Below, in pieces: positions 1 to 8,000 of a DNA stretch of 64,000 bases. The position numbers were made by a program, and so were the translations under genes. Location: assembly GCA_017303875.1 (NCBI GenBank), contig JAFLBP010000013.1:62001-126000 (forward strand). Reading direction: 5' to 3'. The stretch comes from Chitinophagales bacterium (GTDB lineage: Bacteria; Bacteroidota; Bacteroidia; Chitinophagales; Saprospiraceae). Position 1 is the first letter of the stretch, and each line of letters opens with the position of its first letter. The notes under the pieces are model-generated. The model ran no database searches. It was given only the letters and a program-made list of their open reading frames with translations, and was not told where the DNA came from.

Positions 1-14
1 AAAGACAAGGACAA

Positions 15-59
15 TACCGGAGTGCAGGACATTTATTTTAAAAAATCTGCACTCCGGTA
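15..59. promoter_or_regulatory. 13-bp perfect inverted repeat upstream of regulator gene
   Basis: TACCGGAGTGCAG (15-27) and its exact reverse complement CTGCACTCCGGTA (47-59) flank a 19-nt AT-rich spacer. The right arm covers the place where a -33 element would lie for the -7 box at 69-76, so an operator for the downstream regulator, perhaps self-binding, is a reasonable inference. It could instead be the terminator hairpin of a gene ending before the window, although the loop is long and no clean T-run follows. Confidence 0.5.
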
Positions 60-68
60 AATCCGGCC

Positions 69-76
69 TATTTTTG
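69..76 (+). promoter_or_regulatory. Bacteroidota -7 box TATTTTTG
   Basis: TATTTTTG fits the TAnnTTTG consensus. TCTG at 46-49, 19 nt upstream, is a near match to the -33 TTTG. Only four bases separate the box from the ATG at 81, so a transcript starting at the usual distance would be almost leaderless. Confidence 0.5.
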
Positions 77-80
77 CACC

Positions 81-923
81 ATGTATTACGGACTACGCAA
101 ATTATTGCTGTATTTGACCCCTTTCCTGGGCTTGGTGCAATGTGCTGCCCCTGAAACGGCGCAACTCGATCAGTCGGTCAACCTTGCCATGCGCCGCACA
201 CTGCATTATTTATTACAGGAATCCGGCGACTCCACCTCGCGTATACCGGCGGTCCAACATCTGGGCGCGAGTGGCTGGCAAATACAGGCGCCAAAAAATT
301 TCAATTACGATCGCCTGCCTGAATTACTACATGCGTCATTGGCATTGCAGGGCGTCAGCGCGCCTTACGATGTCACGGTGCTGGATTGTGCAGATTCGCA
401 ACTGCAACTGGGTTATACCTCCATCGACTGGCTGGCGAATAAACAGGCGCCTTGTGGCGGACGTGATATGGCAGCGGGTTGCTACCTTATTCAGGTACAT
501 CTAAAATTACCGGCGCCCTTCAATCCTTACCCCTGGATGGGGGGACTGGCACTTGGCGGATGTGCCGCATTTGCCTTTTGGTATTTTCGCCTGCGTCGGC
601 CACAGCTTGATTCCATACCACCCGACGGAAGCTGGATATCGCTCGGGCTTGCGCGCTTCAGTCAGCAGCATTTGGCATTACAACAAGGCGATACGACGCA
701 AAAACTTACCTACAGAGAAGCAAAATTGCTGGCTTTCCTGGCTGCGCACCCCAACCAATTGCTGGAACGCGAGCGCATTCTGGAATCGGTCTGGGGGGAA
801 GAAGGTCTGGTTGTGGGCCGTAGCCTGGATGTATTTGTTTCCCGCCTGCGCAAGTACCTGCGCGCGGCAGGGGTAGAAATCACTGCGGTACACGGCGTTG
901 GTTATCGGCTGGAAATCGCTTAG
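81..923 (+). CDS. membrane-anchored winged-helix transcriptional regulator
   Basis: This 280-residue protein has an N-terminal hydrophobic signal/anchor (about 5-22), an extracytoplasmic stretch of roughly 130 residues, a second membrane segment (about 152-170, followed by FRLRR) and a C-terminal OmpR/PhoB-type winged helix (about 180-278). The winged helix is marked by LTYREAKLLAFLAAHPNQ, SLDVFVSRLRKYLRA and the final GVGYRLEI. There is no receiver domain, so it probably senses something outside the cytoplasm and acts on DNA from the membrane, ToxR-like but with the DNA-binding domain at the C-terminus. LVQC near residue 21 is a poor lipobox. Ligand and targets are unknown. A promoter and inverted repeat lie directly upstream. 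Confidence 0.7.
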   Translation: MYYGLRKLLLYLTPFLGLVQCAAPETAQLDQSVNLAMRRTLHYLLQESGDSTSRIPAVQHLGASGWQIQAPKNFNYDRLPELLHASLALQGVSAPYDVTVLDCADSQLQLGYTSIDWLANKQAPCGGRDMAAGCYLIQVHLKLPAPFNPYPWMGGLALGGCAAFAFWYFRLRRPQLDSIPPDGSWISLGLARFSQQHLALQQGDTTQKLTYREAKLLAFLAAHPNQLLERERILESVWGEEGLVVGRSLDVFVSRLRKYLRAAGVEITAVHGVGYRLEIA

Positions 924-994
924 GGATTCCTGGCCTTGCGGCTTCGCACCACTCACACCCCTGAAATATCAATAACCATCATAGCAGCGCCAGC

Positions 995-2521
995 TTATTT
1001 GGAACCCCGTTTGTAAATCTTGTTTTCCAGATCGCCCATCACCAGTTCCCACAAATCCTCATACGGGATGATCTCGATCTCGTGGGTTTGGTAGGCCACT
1101 TCCAGCGGAACGCTATGCAATTGCTCCAGTAATTTTTCCGAACGGCGCAAAACGCCCTCGCGGTGGAAACTGGCCGCAGGAATGGTCAGCAATAATTTAA
1201 TAAAGCAGTTGCTTCTGAAATTATCGCCTTTGGTGAGGTAACGGCCACAGTATTTGTCGATCGCCTCAATCCGATCAATCGTTTTTGCATAATCATGGTC
1301 GCTGATGGAAAACAAAATCTGCAACACCAGGATCGGAATATTCATGCCGCGCTTGTCTTTGGAAAACAACGGAATTTCATTCAGGAAACGCGCCTGACGA
1401 AATTTAACCGACTGCTCACTTTCCGGCAATTTGCCAACGCGCTCCAAAAACTGCACATAAGCTTCATAAATCTTCCACATTTCCACAATATGCGCCGGCA
1501 AACTGTTGTGAATGCGTGTATAAGGCGCCACGCGAAGGCAGGTTGCACGCGCCTGCGCATAAGCACGGGTGTGCATACAAAGAATATAATAGGACTCCTG
1601 TAATTTGAGCCAGTTGAACGAACCCTCTTCAAACAGCGCTGCATAACCCTCGTAGATCGCCGCCCCCCGCTCAAACTCCCGCATCTGAATGCAGCAAACC
1701 AATAATTGATAATAAAAAATCTGCTGCGGCAAATTGCTGTCGAAGGGTTTCGACTTGAAAAATGCAATGGCTTCCTCACACACAACCGCCGTCTGCCGAT
1801 AGTCATTGATGCTGCTCCATTGCACGGTTTGGATCAGAAAACCACATAATTGCAGTCGGAAAGTGTTATCGCTGAGCAAATCAGCCTCCAGATCGCGGTA
1901 ATACTGGGCCGCCAGATCGGAAATGTCCGACTTGGTCGTTTTGGAGTTTGTAAAATGGGCTACCAAATGCGTGTATAAATCCTCCGCTTTGGTTTCCCGA
2001 AGCCAAACCATCTGCAAGTGCTGAAAGCGCTCGCGGTAATGCATGTAGCGCTTCGAATCGCCCTGCACGGAGCCGTAGTGCAGGCGCAGGGCAGAGACGA
2101 TACTAAGCGATAATTCTGTAAACTCAAAGTGATCGGTCACTTCCAGCAGGCTCTCCAACTCCTCAATGGCGATGCGTTTGGCATTTTTGGCCTGCAATAC
2201 CATGGCCACCGACCAGCGCCGGTTGCACTCCACGTACGCCTGATGGCGATTACTGGGGTTGTTGTTGTTAAAATCAAAAAGGAAAATGGAATTCAAAAGC
2301 CGGTTCCGAAGCCGGTCTTTTACATTCAGGTACTTGGATCCGGCCGAAGCCGTACCGTAGAGCAATTTTGCTCCGGATTCGTCGTTTTGGACCTCGCCAC
2401 TCACCATGGCGTTGAACAAGAGTTCCATTTTGGAGCCAGGCTCAATAACAGAACTCCATGCCCCGTTTTGTTTGAGGCGACCGACATTCAAAAGATTAAT
2501 AAGTTCAATGATGCTTTCCAT
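995..2521 (-). CDS. conserved hypothetical all-helical protein, TPR-like
   Basis: A 508-residue soluble protein with no signal peptide or membrane segment. The sequence is almost entirely amphipathic helix, with repeated Tyr/Phe-Ala pairs such as REFERGAAIYEGYAALFE and RAYAQARATCLRVAPY that suggest degenerate TPR-like hairpins. I recognise no catalytic motif. It is similar in size and style to the protein at 5038-6525 on the same strand; both look like members of lineage-specific helical families, but I cannot show homology by eye. It stands alone, converging on the regulator at 81-923. Confidence 0.55.
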   Translation of the reverse strand: MESIIELINLLNVGRLKQNGAWSSVIEPGSKMELLFNAMVSGEVQNDESGAKLLYGTASAGSKYLNVKDRLRNRLLNSIFLFDFNNNNPSNRHQAYVECNRRWSVAMVLQAKNAKRIAIEELESLLEVTDHFEFTELSLSIVSALRLHYGSVQGDSKRYMHYRERFQHLQMVWLRETKAEDLYTHLVAHFTNSKTTKSDISDLAAQYYRDLEADLLSDNTFRLQLCGFLIQTVQWSSINDYRQTAVVCEEAIAFFKSKPFDSNLPQQIFYYQLLVCCIQMREFERGAAIYEGYAALFEEGSFNWLKLQESYYILCMHTRAYAQARATCLRVAPYTRIHNSLPAHIVEMWKIYEAYVQFLERVGKLPESEQSVKFRQARFLNEIPLFSKDKRGMNIPILVLQILFSISDHDYAKTIDRIEAIDKYCGRYLTKGDNFRSNCFIKLLLTIPAASFHREGVLRRSEKLLEQLHSVPLEVAYQTHEIEIIPYEDLWELVMGDLENKIYKRGSK

Positions 2522-2841
2522 AGGCGCAACTGAGAAGATGGATTAATGAATGGACTAAAAAAAGATTAAACCTCAACCCAGACACATGGTCGGATCAATT
2601 GAAAAAAGAAACCACCGCTTTCAGACACAGCAATGCCAGAAAGCTTCAATCGGAAAAAGGAAATTTACTCAGAAATCAGGAAAACAAAAAAACACACACT
2701 GCATCGGTGTAACTTCTTGAAAAGAAGAAATTACGGAACAATCCAAAACATTCCCTGAAAAAAGGATTATAAAAAATATTAAATCGCACGTCAGAATTTC
2801 GTGCGGATGTACAGTTGCCCCGCAAATGTAATGACTTTTTA

Positions 2842-2909
2842 AAATATGTAGCATTCTTTTGAAAAATTTCTACCCAAATATGTAGTGTCGCATTGAAAAA
2901 TTTCTACCA
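2842..2909. repeat. two-copy direct repeat upstream of subtilase gene
   Basis: Two imperfect copies of a roughly 33-bp unit lie back to back (about 2842-2874 and 2875-2909). Both start AAATATGTAG, contain CATT, and end GAAAAATTTCTACC. The surrounding stretch between the gene at 2521 and the subtilase start at 3067 is AT-rich and otherwise shows only a candidate -7 box. They may be regulator binding sites or a degenerate mobile remnant. Confidence 0.5.
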
Positions 2910-2970
2910 AAATATGCATTACAATACCCAACGCATGGAAACATACAACCCCGGCCTCATTTGCTTGTCA

Positions 2971-2978
2971 TATTTTTG
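2971..2978 (+). promoter_or_regulatory. Bacteroidota -7 box TATTTTTG for subtilase
   Basis: TATTTTTG fits TAnnTTTG on the coding strand about 90 nt before the preferred ATG at 3067. No good -33 TTTG sits at the usual 19-21 nt spacing, so support is the -7 element only. Confidence 0.35.
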
Positions 2979-3066
2979 CAGCCCCGCAAACCGAACCCTC
3001 CAGCAGGTGTTTTCACAAGAATCTTTTTTCAAAACAAACATTATGTTCATTCCGCTCAGCACCATC

Positions 3067-4779
3067 ATGCGCAACAAACAATTGATTATCGGCGCTTTAA
3101 GCCTCTTTACACTGCTTGCAGTACCGGCCATCGCTCAGGCGCAGGCGCCTGCAACTCCTCCCAAAGCACCTAAAAACTGGTTTACCAAAGACCCGCTGCA
3201 AGACAGCATTCCCGGCGCCGCCAGCGATAAAGCCCTGAAAATGCTTCAGGCGAAAGGCCTCCAGGCCAAACCCGTCATCGTCGCCGTACTCGATTCCGGC
3301 GTAGAAATCGACCACGACGACCTTAAAGAGGTGATCTGGACCAACCCCGGAGAGATCGCCGGCGACGGTATCGACAACGATAAAAACGGCTATATCGACG
3401 ATGTACACGGCTGGAACTTCATCGGCGGCCCAAAAGGCAATGTCGACCACGAAAACCTTGAACTCGCCCGCGAATACGGACGCCTGCATAAACTGTATAA
3501 AGATGCCGACCCGCACAAACTCAAAGGCGCTGCCAAAAAAGATTATCAGCACTACCTGAGCGTCAAAACCGAGTTTGAACAATCGGTCAAAAGTGCAAAA
3601 GATCAAAAAGCCGCTTCCTCCGCCTATTTCAACGACATTGAAAAGGCACTCGGCACTGTAAAAACGGCCCTCTCCATCAAAGATACCCTCAGCCCGGCCA
3701 ACCTCGAAACTGCTGTCAAATTCCAGGATACCATTGTCGCACAGGCCGCCACCCTGCTCCAAAAGGTGTTCAAACAAGGCATCAAAGAACAACAACTGCC
3801 CAAACGTCGCGAAGCCGCCATGGCCCGCTTCGACGAAATGATCAATATCCAGCTCAACCCCGATTATGACGCCCGCAAAATCGTGGGCGATAACCCGGAA
3901 GACCTCAGCAATCGCTTCTACGGCAACAACGACTACGAAGGCCCCGACGCCGGACACGGCACCCACGTGGCCGGTATTATTGCCGCCAAACGCAACAACG
4001 GCGTTGGCATCGACGGGGTGTACGACGGTGCAAAGATCATGGTTGTGCGCTGCGTGCCCAATGGCGACGAACGCGATAAAGACGTAGCCAATGCCATCCG
4101 CTATGCCGTAGACAATGGCGCCAGCGTCATCAATATGTCGTTTGGTAAAAGCCTCAGCCCACAAAAAACTTATGTGGACGAAGCCGTGCGTTACGCCGAA
4201 GAACACGATGTACTGCTCGTGCATGCCGCCGGTAACAACGCCGAAAACAACGACAGTGTATTGCATTTCCCCACCGATCAATACAGCAAAGCCTATCGCG
4301 ATGGCCTGTTTAAAAAACAAAACACAGCCAGCAACTGGCTCGACGTGGGCGCCCTTAACTTCCTCACCGACGAGCGCCGCGCCGCCCGATTCTCCAACTA
4401 TGGCAAACAGGAAGTAGACCTCTTCGCCCCCGGCGTACAAGTGACTTCTACCATCCCCGACAATAAATACGCCGCCTTCAACGGTACCTCCATGGCAACG
4501 CCCGTGGTAGCCGGTGCCGCAGCCATGCTGCGCAGCTACTACCCCGAACTCTCCGCCGCACAAATCAAAAACATCCTGATGAACAGCGCTGCTAAAGTTG
4601 ACCAAATGGTCATCAAGCCCGGCACCAAGGATCAGAAAATTCCGTTTAGCCAACTCTCCGTCAGCGGTGGCATCATTGATACCCACAAAGCTGCCGAACT
4701 GGCCGCCAAAACCAAGGCGCCGCGCAAAGCGCCCAAATCCAACTGGCGCAAAACTGCCACACCCAACGCAATACCGTAA
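3067..4779 (+). CDS. secreted S8 subtilisin-like serine protease
   Basis: Peptidase S8 with the full catalytic triad. Counting from the preferred start these are Asp76 in AVLDSGVEIDHDDL, His297 in GHGTHVAGI and Ser475 in NGTSMATPVVAG. The ATG at 3067 gives a clean signal peptide (MRNKQLIIGALSLFTLLAVPAIAQA); in-frame ATGs at 3043 and 2893 would add an implausible leader. About 220 residues separate Asp and His, including a Lys/Ala-rich helical insertion absent from compact subtilisins. The C-terminus is short and basic with no T9SS sorting domain, so export by Sec to the periplasm or surface is more likely than T9SS cargo status. It ends just before a 14-bp repeat array. Confidence 0.9.
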   Translation: MRNKQLIIGALSLFTLLAVPAIAQAQAPATPPKAPKNWFTKDPLQDSIPGAASDKALKMLQAKGLQAKPVIVAVLDSGVEIDHDDLKEVIWTNPGEIAGDGIDNDKNGYIDDVHGWNFIGGPKGNVDHENLELAREYGRLHKLYKDADPHKLKGAAKKDYQHYLSVKTEFEQSVKSAKDQKAASSAYFNDIEKALGTVKTALSIKDTLSPANLETAVKFQDTIVAQAATLLQKVFKQGIKEQQLPKRREAAMARFDEMINIQLNPDYDARKIVGDNPEDLSNRFYGNNDYEGPDAGHGTHVAGIIAAKRNNGVGIDGVYDGAKIMVVRCVPNGDERDKDVANAIRYAVDNGASVINMSFGKSLSPQKTYVDEAVRYAEEHDVLLVHAAGNNAENNDSVLHFPTDQYSKAYRDGLFKKQNTASNWLDVGALNFLTDERRAARFSNYGKQEVDLFAPGVQVTSTIPDNKYAAFNGTSMATPVVAGAAAMLRSYYPELSAAQIKNILMNSAAKVDQMVIKPGTKDQKIPFSQLSVSGGIIDTHKAAELAAKTKAPRKAPKSNWRKTATPNAIP

Positions 4780-4781
4780 TT

Positions 4782-5073
4782 CAGTTATCAGTCAGCAGTT
4801 ATCAGTGAGCAGTTATCAGTGAGCAGTTATCAGTGAGCAGTTATCAGTGAGCAGTTATCAGTGAGCAGTTATCAGTGAGCAGTTATCAGTGAGCAGTTAT
4901 CAGTGAGCAGTTATCAGTCAACAGTCAACAGTGAGCAGTTATCAGTGAGCAGTTAGCAGTGGGTGTCATGCTCATAACTGTTGACTGCTCACTGATAACT
5001 GATAACTGATAACTGTTGACTGCTCACTGATAACTGCTCACTGATAACTGTTGACTGATAACTGCTCACTGAT
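4782..5073. repeat. 14-bp tandem repeat array with inverted second half
   Basis: About twelve head-to-tail copies of CAGTTATCAGTGAG (with CAGTCAACAGT variants) run from 4782 to 4963. The reverse complement of the same motifs (CTGATAACTG, CTGTTGACTGCTCACTG) fills about 4974-5073, so the whole region could form a long imperfect hairpin between two converging genes. The right half encodes the last residues of the gene at 5038. Confidence 0.9.
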
Positions 5074-6525
5074 TCCAATCAGCCATTCACGGTTTTGCAC
5101 ATCAGGGGTTGTTTCAATTTCTTTGATAAACTTTGAAAGCAGCTTCGAATCATTTTGCCAGCGAAGACGCTCCAGTCTGGTCAGCAAGCGGATAAAATTG
5201 AGATGGCGCTGTTTTATTTCCGGCGACAGTTTGCTCCTGCGCACTTTCTGGCGGGTGGCGTTCAACCTGGCATCGAGCAACTCACTTTGTGTTTCAAAAT
5301 AGATTTTAAGGAGTAAAATTTCTGCATGAATCCCAAGCACAGGATGTTCAAAAGGGCGATAAACCAGTTGTTGTTCGGCTTTAGTGTAATTTTTCAGATA
5401 AAAATAGTATTCCGCCCAGTTCAAATCAAGGGCTTCGGAAGTAAATTTGGTACCGCATAATTTTTCTGCCGGATGCTTTTCAAGCACCTCCCTGATCCAA
5501 TCCGAATGCCCCAACTTTAAGGCATGGGTTGTCAGCATCCGTAAGTTGGCCACATGCAGATACCCGTCGAAGTATAAATACCCCTTTTTCAAGTGTTCCT
5601 TCAAAACATCAAACAGCTCATGTTGAATTTCGGAGGAGCCGGTTCTGCTGTACAGCCACGCATAAAAATTTCTCAAATGCGTATTCAAGGTTTTTTTGCT
5701 TTCTTCAGACAGCTGATGCTCATGCAACTGAAGCATGGCTTTGAAATGCCTTAACTTTTCAAGCTCCACGCTGCCCGCATTCAGATCCAATACTGCGCTA
5801 AATAACTGCAATGGAATATTTTTCTGATTCAGTTCCGAACCGATAAACTGCAAAACCGCCATATTGAGCGCCTCCATAAAATCCGGTTCCGCACCTATAC
5901 CGCCTATGAGCTGTTTTTGGGTTTTAATCGCACATAGATAATCTATTTTCCGCAAGGCAAAGTACATATTCAGGTTATAATGCACATTCAAACTCTCCAT
6001 TTCTACTTCATAGGGCGACAACAACGCATTGCTGCTGTACACTTCCTCCGAAAGCGCCAGTCGCATCTGATAGTAAGCGGCATCTCTCACGGGTTGGGTG
6101 TCCAGCATACTGATCAGGCTGCGGGCACTTTGCTGAAAGCGCTCCTCCATCCCGAATTTTCTGTAAAAGCGCAATAAGGTCAGCGTCTCTTCAAACTCAT
6201 TAAACCCGCGGTTGCGCTGCTCCAGCCATACCAGAAAGCGCTTGACCAAAGACAACAAATCGGTAGTAAGGGTATCAATCGGCCCTTTTTCTTTATCCCG
6301 AAAAGGGCGGTCTGGAAAAAAATACTGAAAAACATACTTTTTATCGAGAAAGGGTGATTGCTCATCGGCGCTGTACTCCATAATATAATCGTAAAGCCGG
6401 GTCATTTCCGACATGCTGCGCCGCACATTTAAATAACAAACAGGAGACTGCAAATAGGTACGCAAATATCGATGCTCCTCTGCTGACAGTCGCCCAAGAA
6501 TTTCGAGTAGTTTCCGATTTATCAT
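5038..6525 (-). CDS. conserved hypothetical helical protein
   Basis: A 495-residue soluble, helix-rich protein with no recognised domain. The N-terminus (MINRKLLEILGRLSAEEHRY) followed by LRTYLQSPVCYLN resembles a family of uncharacterised Bacteroidota helical proteins I have seen but cannot name. The ATG at 6525 is preferred over an upstream one at 6618 because AAAGG lies a few bases before it and the extra 31 residues look non-coding. The final eight residues (QLSVNSYQ) are encoded by the adjacent 14-bp repeat array, so the original C-terminus has probably been replaced by repeat-derived sequence. Confidence 0.6.
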   Translation of the reverse strand: MINRKLLEILGRLSAEEHRYLRTYLQSPVCYLNVRRSMSEMTRLYDYIMEYSADEQSPFLDKKYVFQYFFPDRPFRDKEKGPIDTLTTDLLSLVKRFLVWLEQRNRGFNEFEETLTLLRFYRKFGMEERFQQSARSLISMLDTQPVRDAAYYQMRLALSEEVYSSNALLSPYEVEMESLNVHYNLNMYFALRKIDYLCAIKTQKQLIGGIGAEPDFMEALNMAVLQFIGSELNQKNIPLQLFSAVLDLNAGSVELEKLRHFKAMLQLHEHQLSEESKKTLNTHLRNFYAWLYSRTGSSEIQHELFDVLKEHLKKGYLYFDGYLHVANLRMLTTHALKLGHSDWIREVLEKHPAEKLCGTKFTSEALDLNWAEYYFYLKNYTKAEQQLVYRPFEHPVLGIHAEILLLKIYFETQSELLDARLNATRQKVRRSKLSPEIKQRHLNFIRLLTRLERLRWQNDSKLLSKFIKEIETTPDVQNREWLIGISEQLSVNSYQ

Positions 6526-6689
6526 TACCTTTAAATTGGGTGCGGCAAGGCGGCTGGCAGCTGCACGCGGCATTTTAACGTTGCAGAAAAATGCAAAATC
6601 AGGCGCACCGCTCAACACCAGCGCTCACCCGGGAAGGTTATAACGCCCCGTACAGTTCCGTATTCCGGGAAAATCCGGAAAAAGTGTAC

Positions 6690-6721
6690 TTGGACAAAGG
6701 TATAGCACTCAGGTACTTTTG
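6690..6721 (+). promoter_or_regulatory. Bacteroidota promoter, TTG-N21-TACTTTTG
   Basis: TTG at 6690-6692 and TACTTTTG at 6714-6721 are separated by 21 nt, the usual spacing. The ATG of the downstream gene at 6751 would follow a leader of roughly 25 nt. Confidence 0.55.
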
Positions 6722-6750
6722 CCCTATGTTTTTCATCAAAATTCAATACC

Positions 6751-7899
6751 ATGCAAATGCACGTCGTAAAATCCTTATTTTTTGTCTTGATCTGCTGCTT
6801 CCTCAGCACCTCAAATACACTTTTTGCTGCGCCACCACCAAATTTCAACAACGGTACCCCCTGCGAATTACTGCCCCCCAAAAAAGTAACCCTTGATTTT
6901 GTAACCTCACAATCCGCTCAGCTCAGCTGGCCCCCCGTAGCCGGAGCCATCGGCTATCAAACCGAACTGATTGACCTTACGGACAATTCGGTTCATGTTG
7001 ATTTTACACCTACCCCCATCAAAACATACAATGCCTCCGTCATTGAAGCCGGACACAATTACACCTTTTCGGTAGCCAGTGTATGCCAGGATAGTACTGC
7101 CGGATTACCGTCAAAGCCGCTGCGATTTCAGGCGCCCGTTATTGTAATCATTGACATTGTAGATCGGGCTTGCCAGCCGATCAAAGATGCTGCTCCGGGT
7201 ATGTTTTTGCTGCCGTCTCCGGAGGGCAACACTAATGGCAAACCAGTATCTTTTGATGTTGTTTATGGGGATGCCGCTTATCGTTTCGATGTTCAAACCA
7301 GCCCGGAAGGCAATCTTTTATTTACGCAATATGAAGCATCCGGAACCTATATGGAATGCTCCGCCGTCTCGGCATCTGTTGCCGGGTGTTCGCAAATAAT
7401 AATCAAAAAAACAGGAATCGGCAACAATCCGGAACTGGTACTGGCGCGTTTGTTTGCAGCAAGCGGCTCCTCCAATCAGCGCTATATTTTAATTTCCGAT
7501 TTGTATCCAAATACCAAACTCTTCTATTGCGGGATCGAAGAAAAGCCCAATGGCGGCGCTTTACAAGTAATTCCCGCCGGCTTGACAACTCCGCACATCA
7601 ATACCGCACAAGCCGCACCACATACAGAACAGGAAACTGACCAAAAGCAAAACCATCAGGTTTATATCTGGCCTAACCCGGCAGCAGATCACTTATACCT
7701 GAACTATTCCGGCTCGAAAAACCAGGCTGTTATGCTAACGCTTATCGACTCAAAAGGACAAACCCTTCAATCACTGGTCTTTGAAGCAGACCAAAAGCAA
7801 CCTTTGTCTATCGATCTGAGCCTGCTGGAAAGCGGTATGTATTTCCTGACCCTCACGGATGGCAAAAACTACTACAGCAATAAATTCTTCAAGCAATAA
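6751..7899 (+). CDS. secreted T9SS cargo protein with Fn3-like domain
   Basis: A 382-residue exported protein. It has a signal peptide (about 1-26, ending TLFAA), a fibronectin type III-like domain (about 43-128, with SAQLSWPPVAGAIGYQTEL and NYTFSVASVC), a Cys-containing middle region and a type A T9SS C-terminal sorting domain (about 305-382). The sorting domain begins VYIWPNPAADHLYLNYSG, includes LTLIDSKGQ and LLESGMYFLTLTDG, and ends in KFFKQ. It should cross the outer membrane through T9SS and lose the C-terminal domain. No catalytic motif is visible, so an adhesive or binding role is likely. A second in-frame ATG lies at 6757. A strong terminator follows. Confidence 0.8.
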   Translation: MQMHVVKSLFFVLICCFLSTSNTLFAAPPPNFNNGTPCELLPPKKVTLDFVTSQSAQLSWPPVAGAIGYQTELIDLTDNSVHVDFTPTPIKTYNASVIEAGHNYTFSVASVCQDSTAGLPSKPLRFQAPVIVIIDIVDRACQPIKDAAPGMFLLPSPEGNTNGKPVSFDVVYGDAAYRFDVQTSPEGNLLFTQYEASGTYMECSAVSASVAGCSQIIIKKTGIGNNPELVLARLFAASGSSNQRYILISDLYPNTKLFYCGIEEKPNGGALQVIPAGLTTPHINTAQAAPHTEQETDQKQNHQVYIWPNPAADHLYLNYSGSKNQAVMLTLIDSKGQTLQSLVFEADQKQPLSIDLSLLESGMYFLTLTDGKNYYSNKFFKQ

Positions 7900-7924
7900 A
7901 GTATAATTTATCAGGCTGAAAACC

Positions 7925-7967
7925 ATCCCGAATCCCGGAGTAATCCCGGGATTCGGGATTTTTTTTT
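7925..7967 (+). terminator. rho-independent terminator
   Basis: A 14-bp perfect stem, ATCCCGAATCCCGG (7925-7938) with CCGGGATTCGGGAT (7946-7959), has a 7-nt loop and runs into nine T residues. It terminates the gene at 6751. Confidence 0.9.
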
Positions 7968-8000
7968 AAAGGTGTAATTATGGTCCGATTTTGCCTGAAA

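Noticed and set aside
3097..4686. 529-residue antisense frame inside the subtilase
   Set aside because: It mirrors the codon bias of the real gene, which has a full catalytic triad and signal peptide; the antisense product has no family character.
4782..5073. CRISPR array
   Set aside because: The 14-bp units are directly adjacent with no unique spacers, and no cas genes are near.
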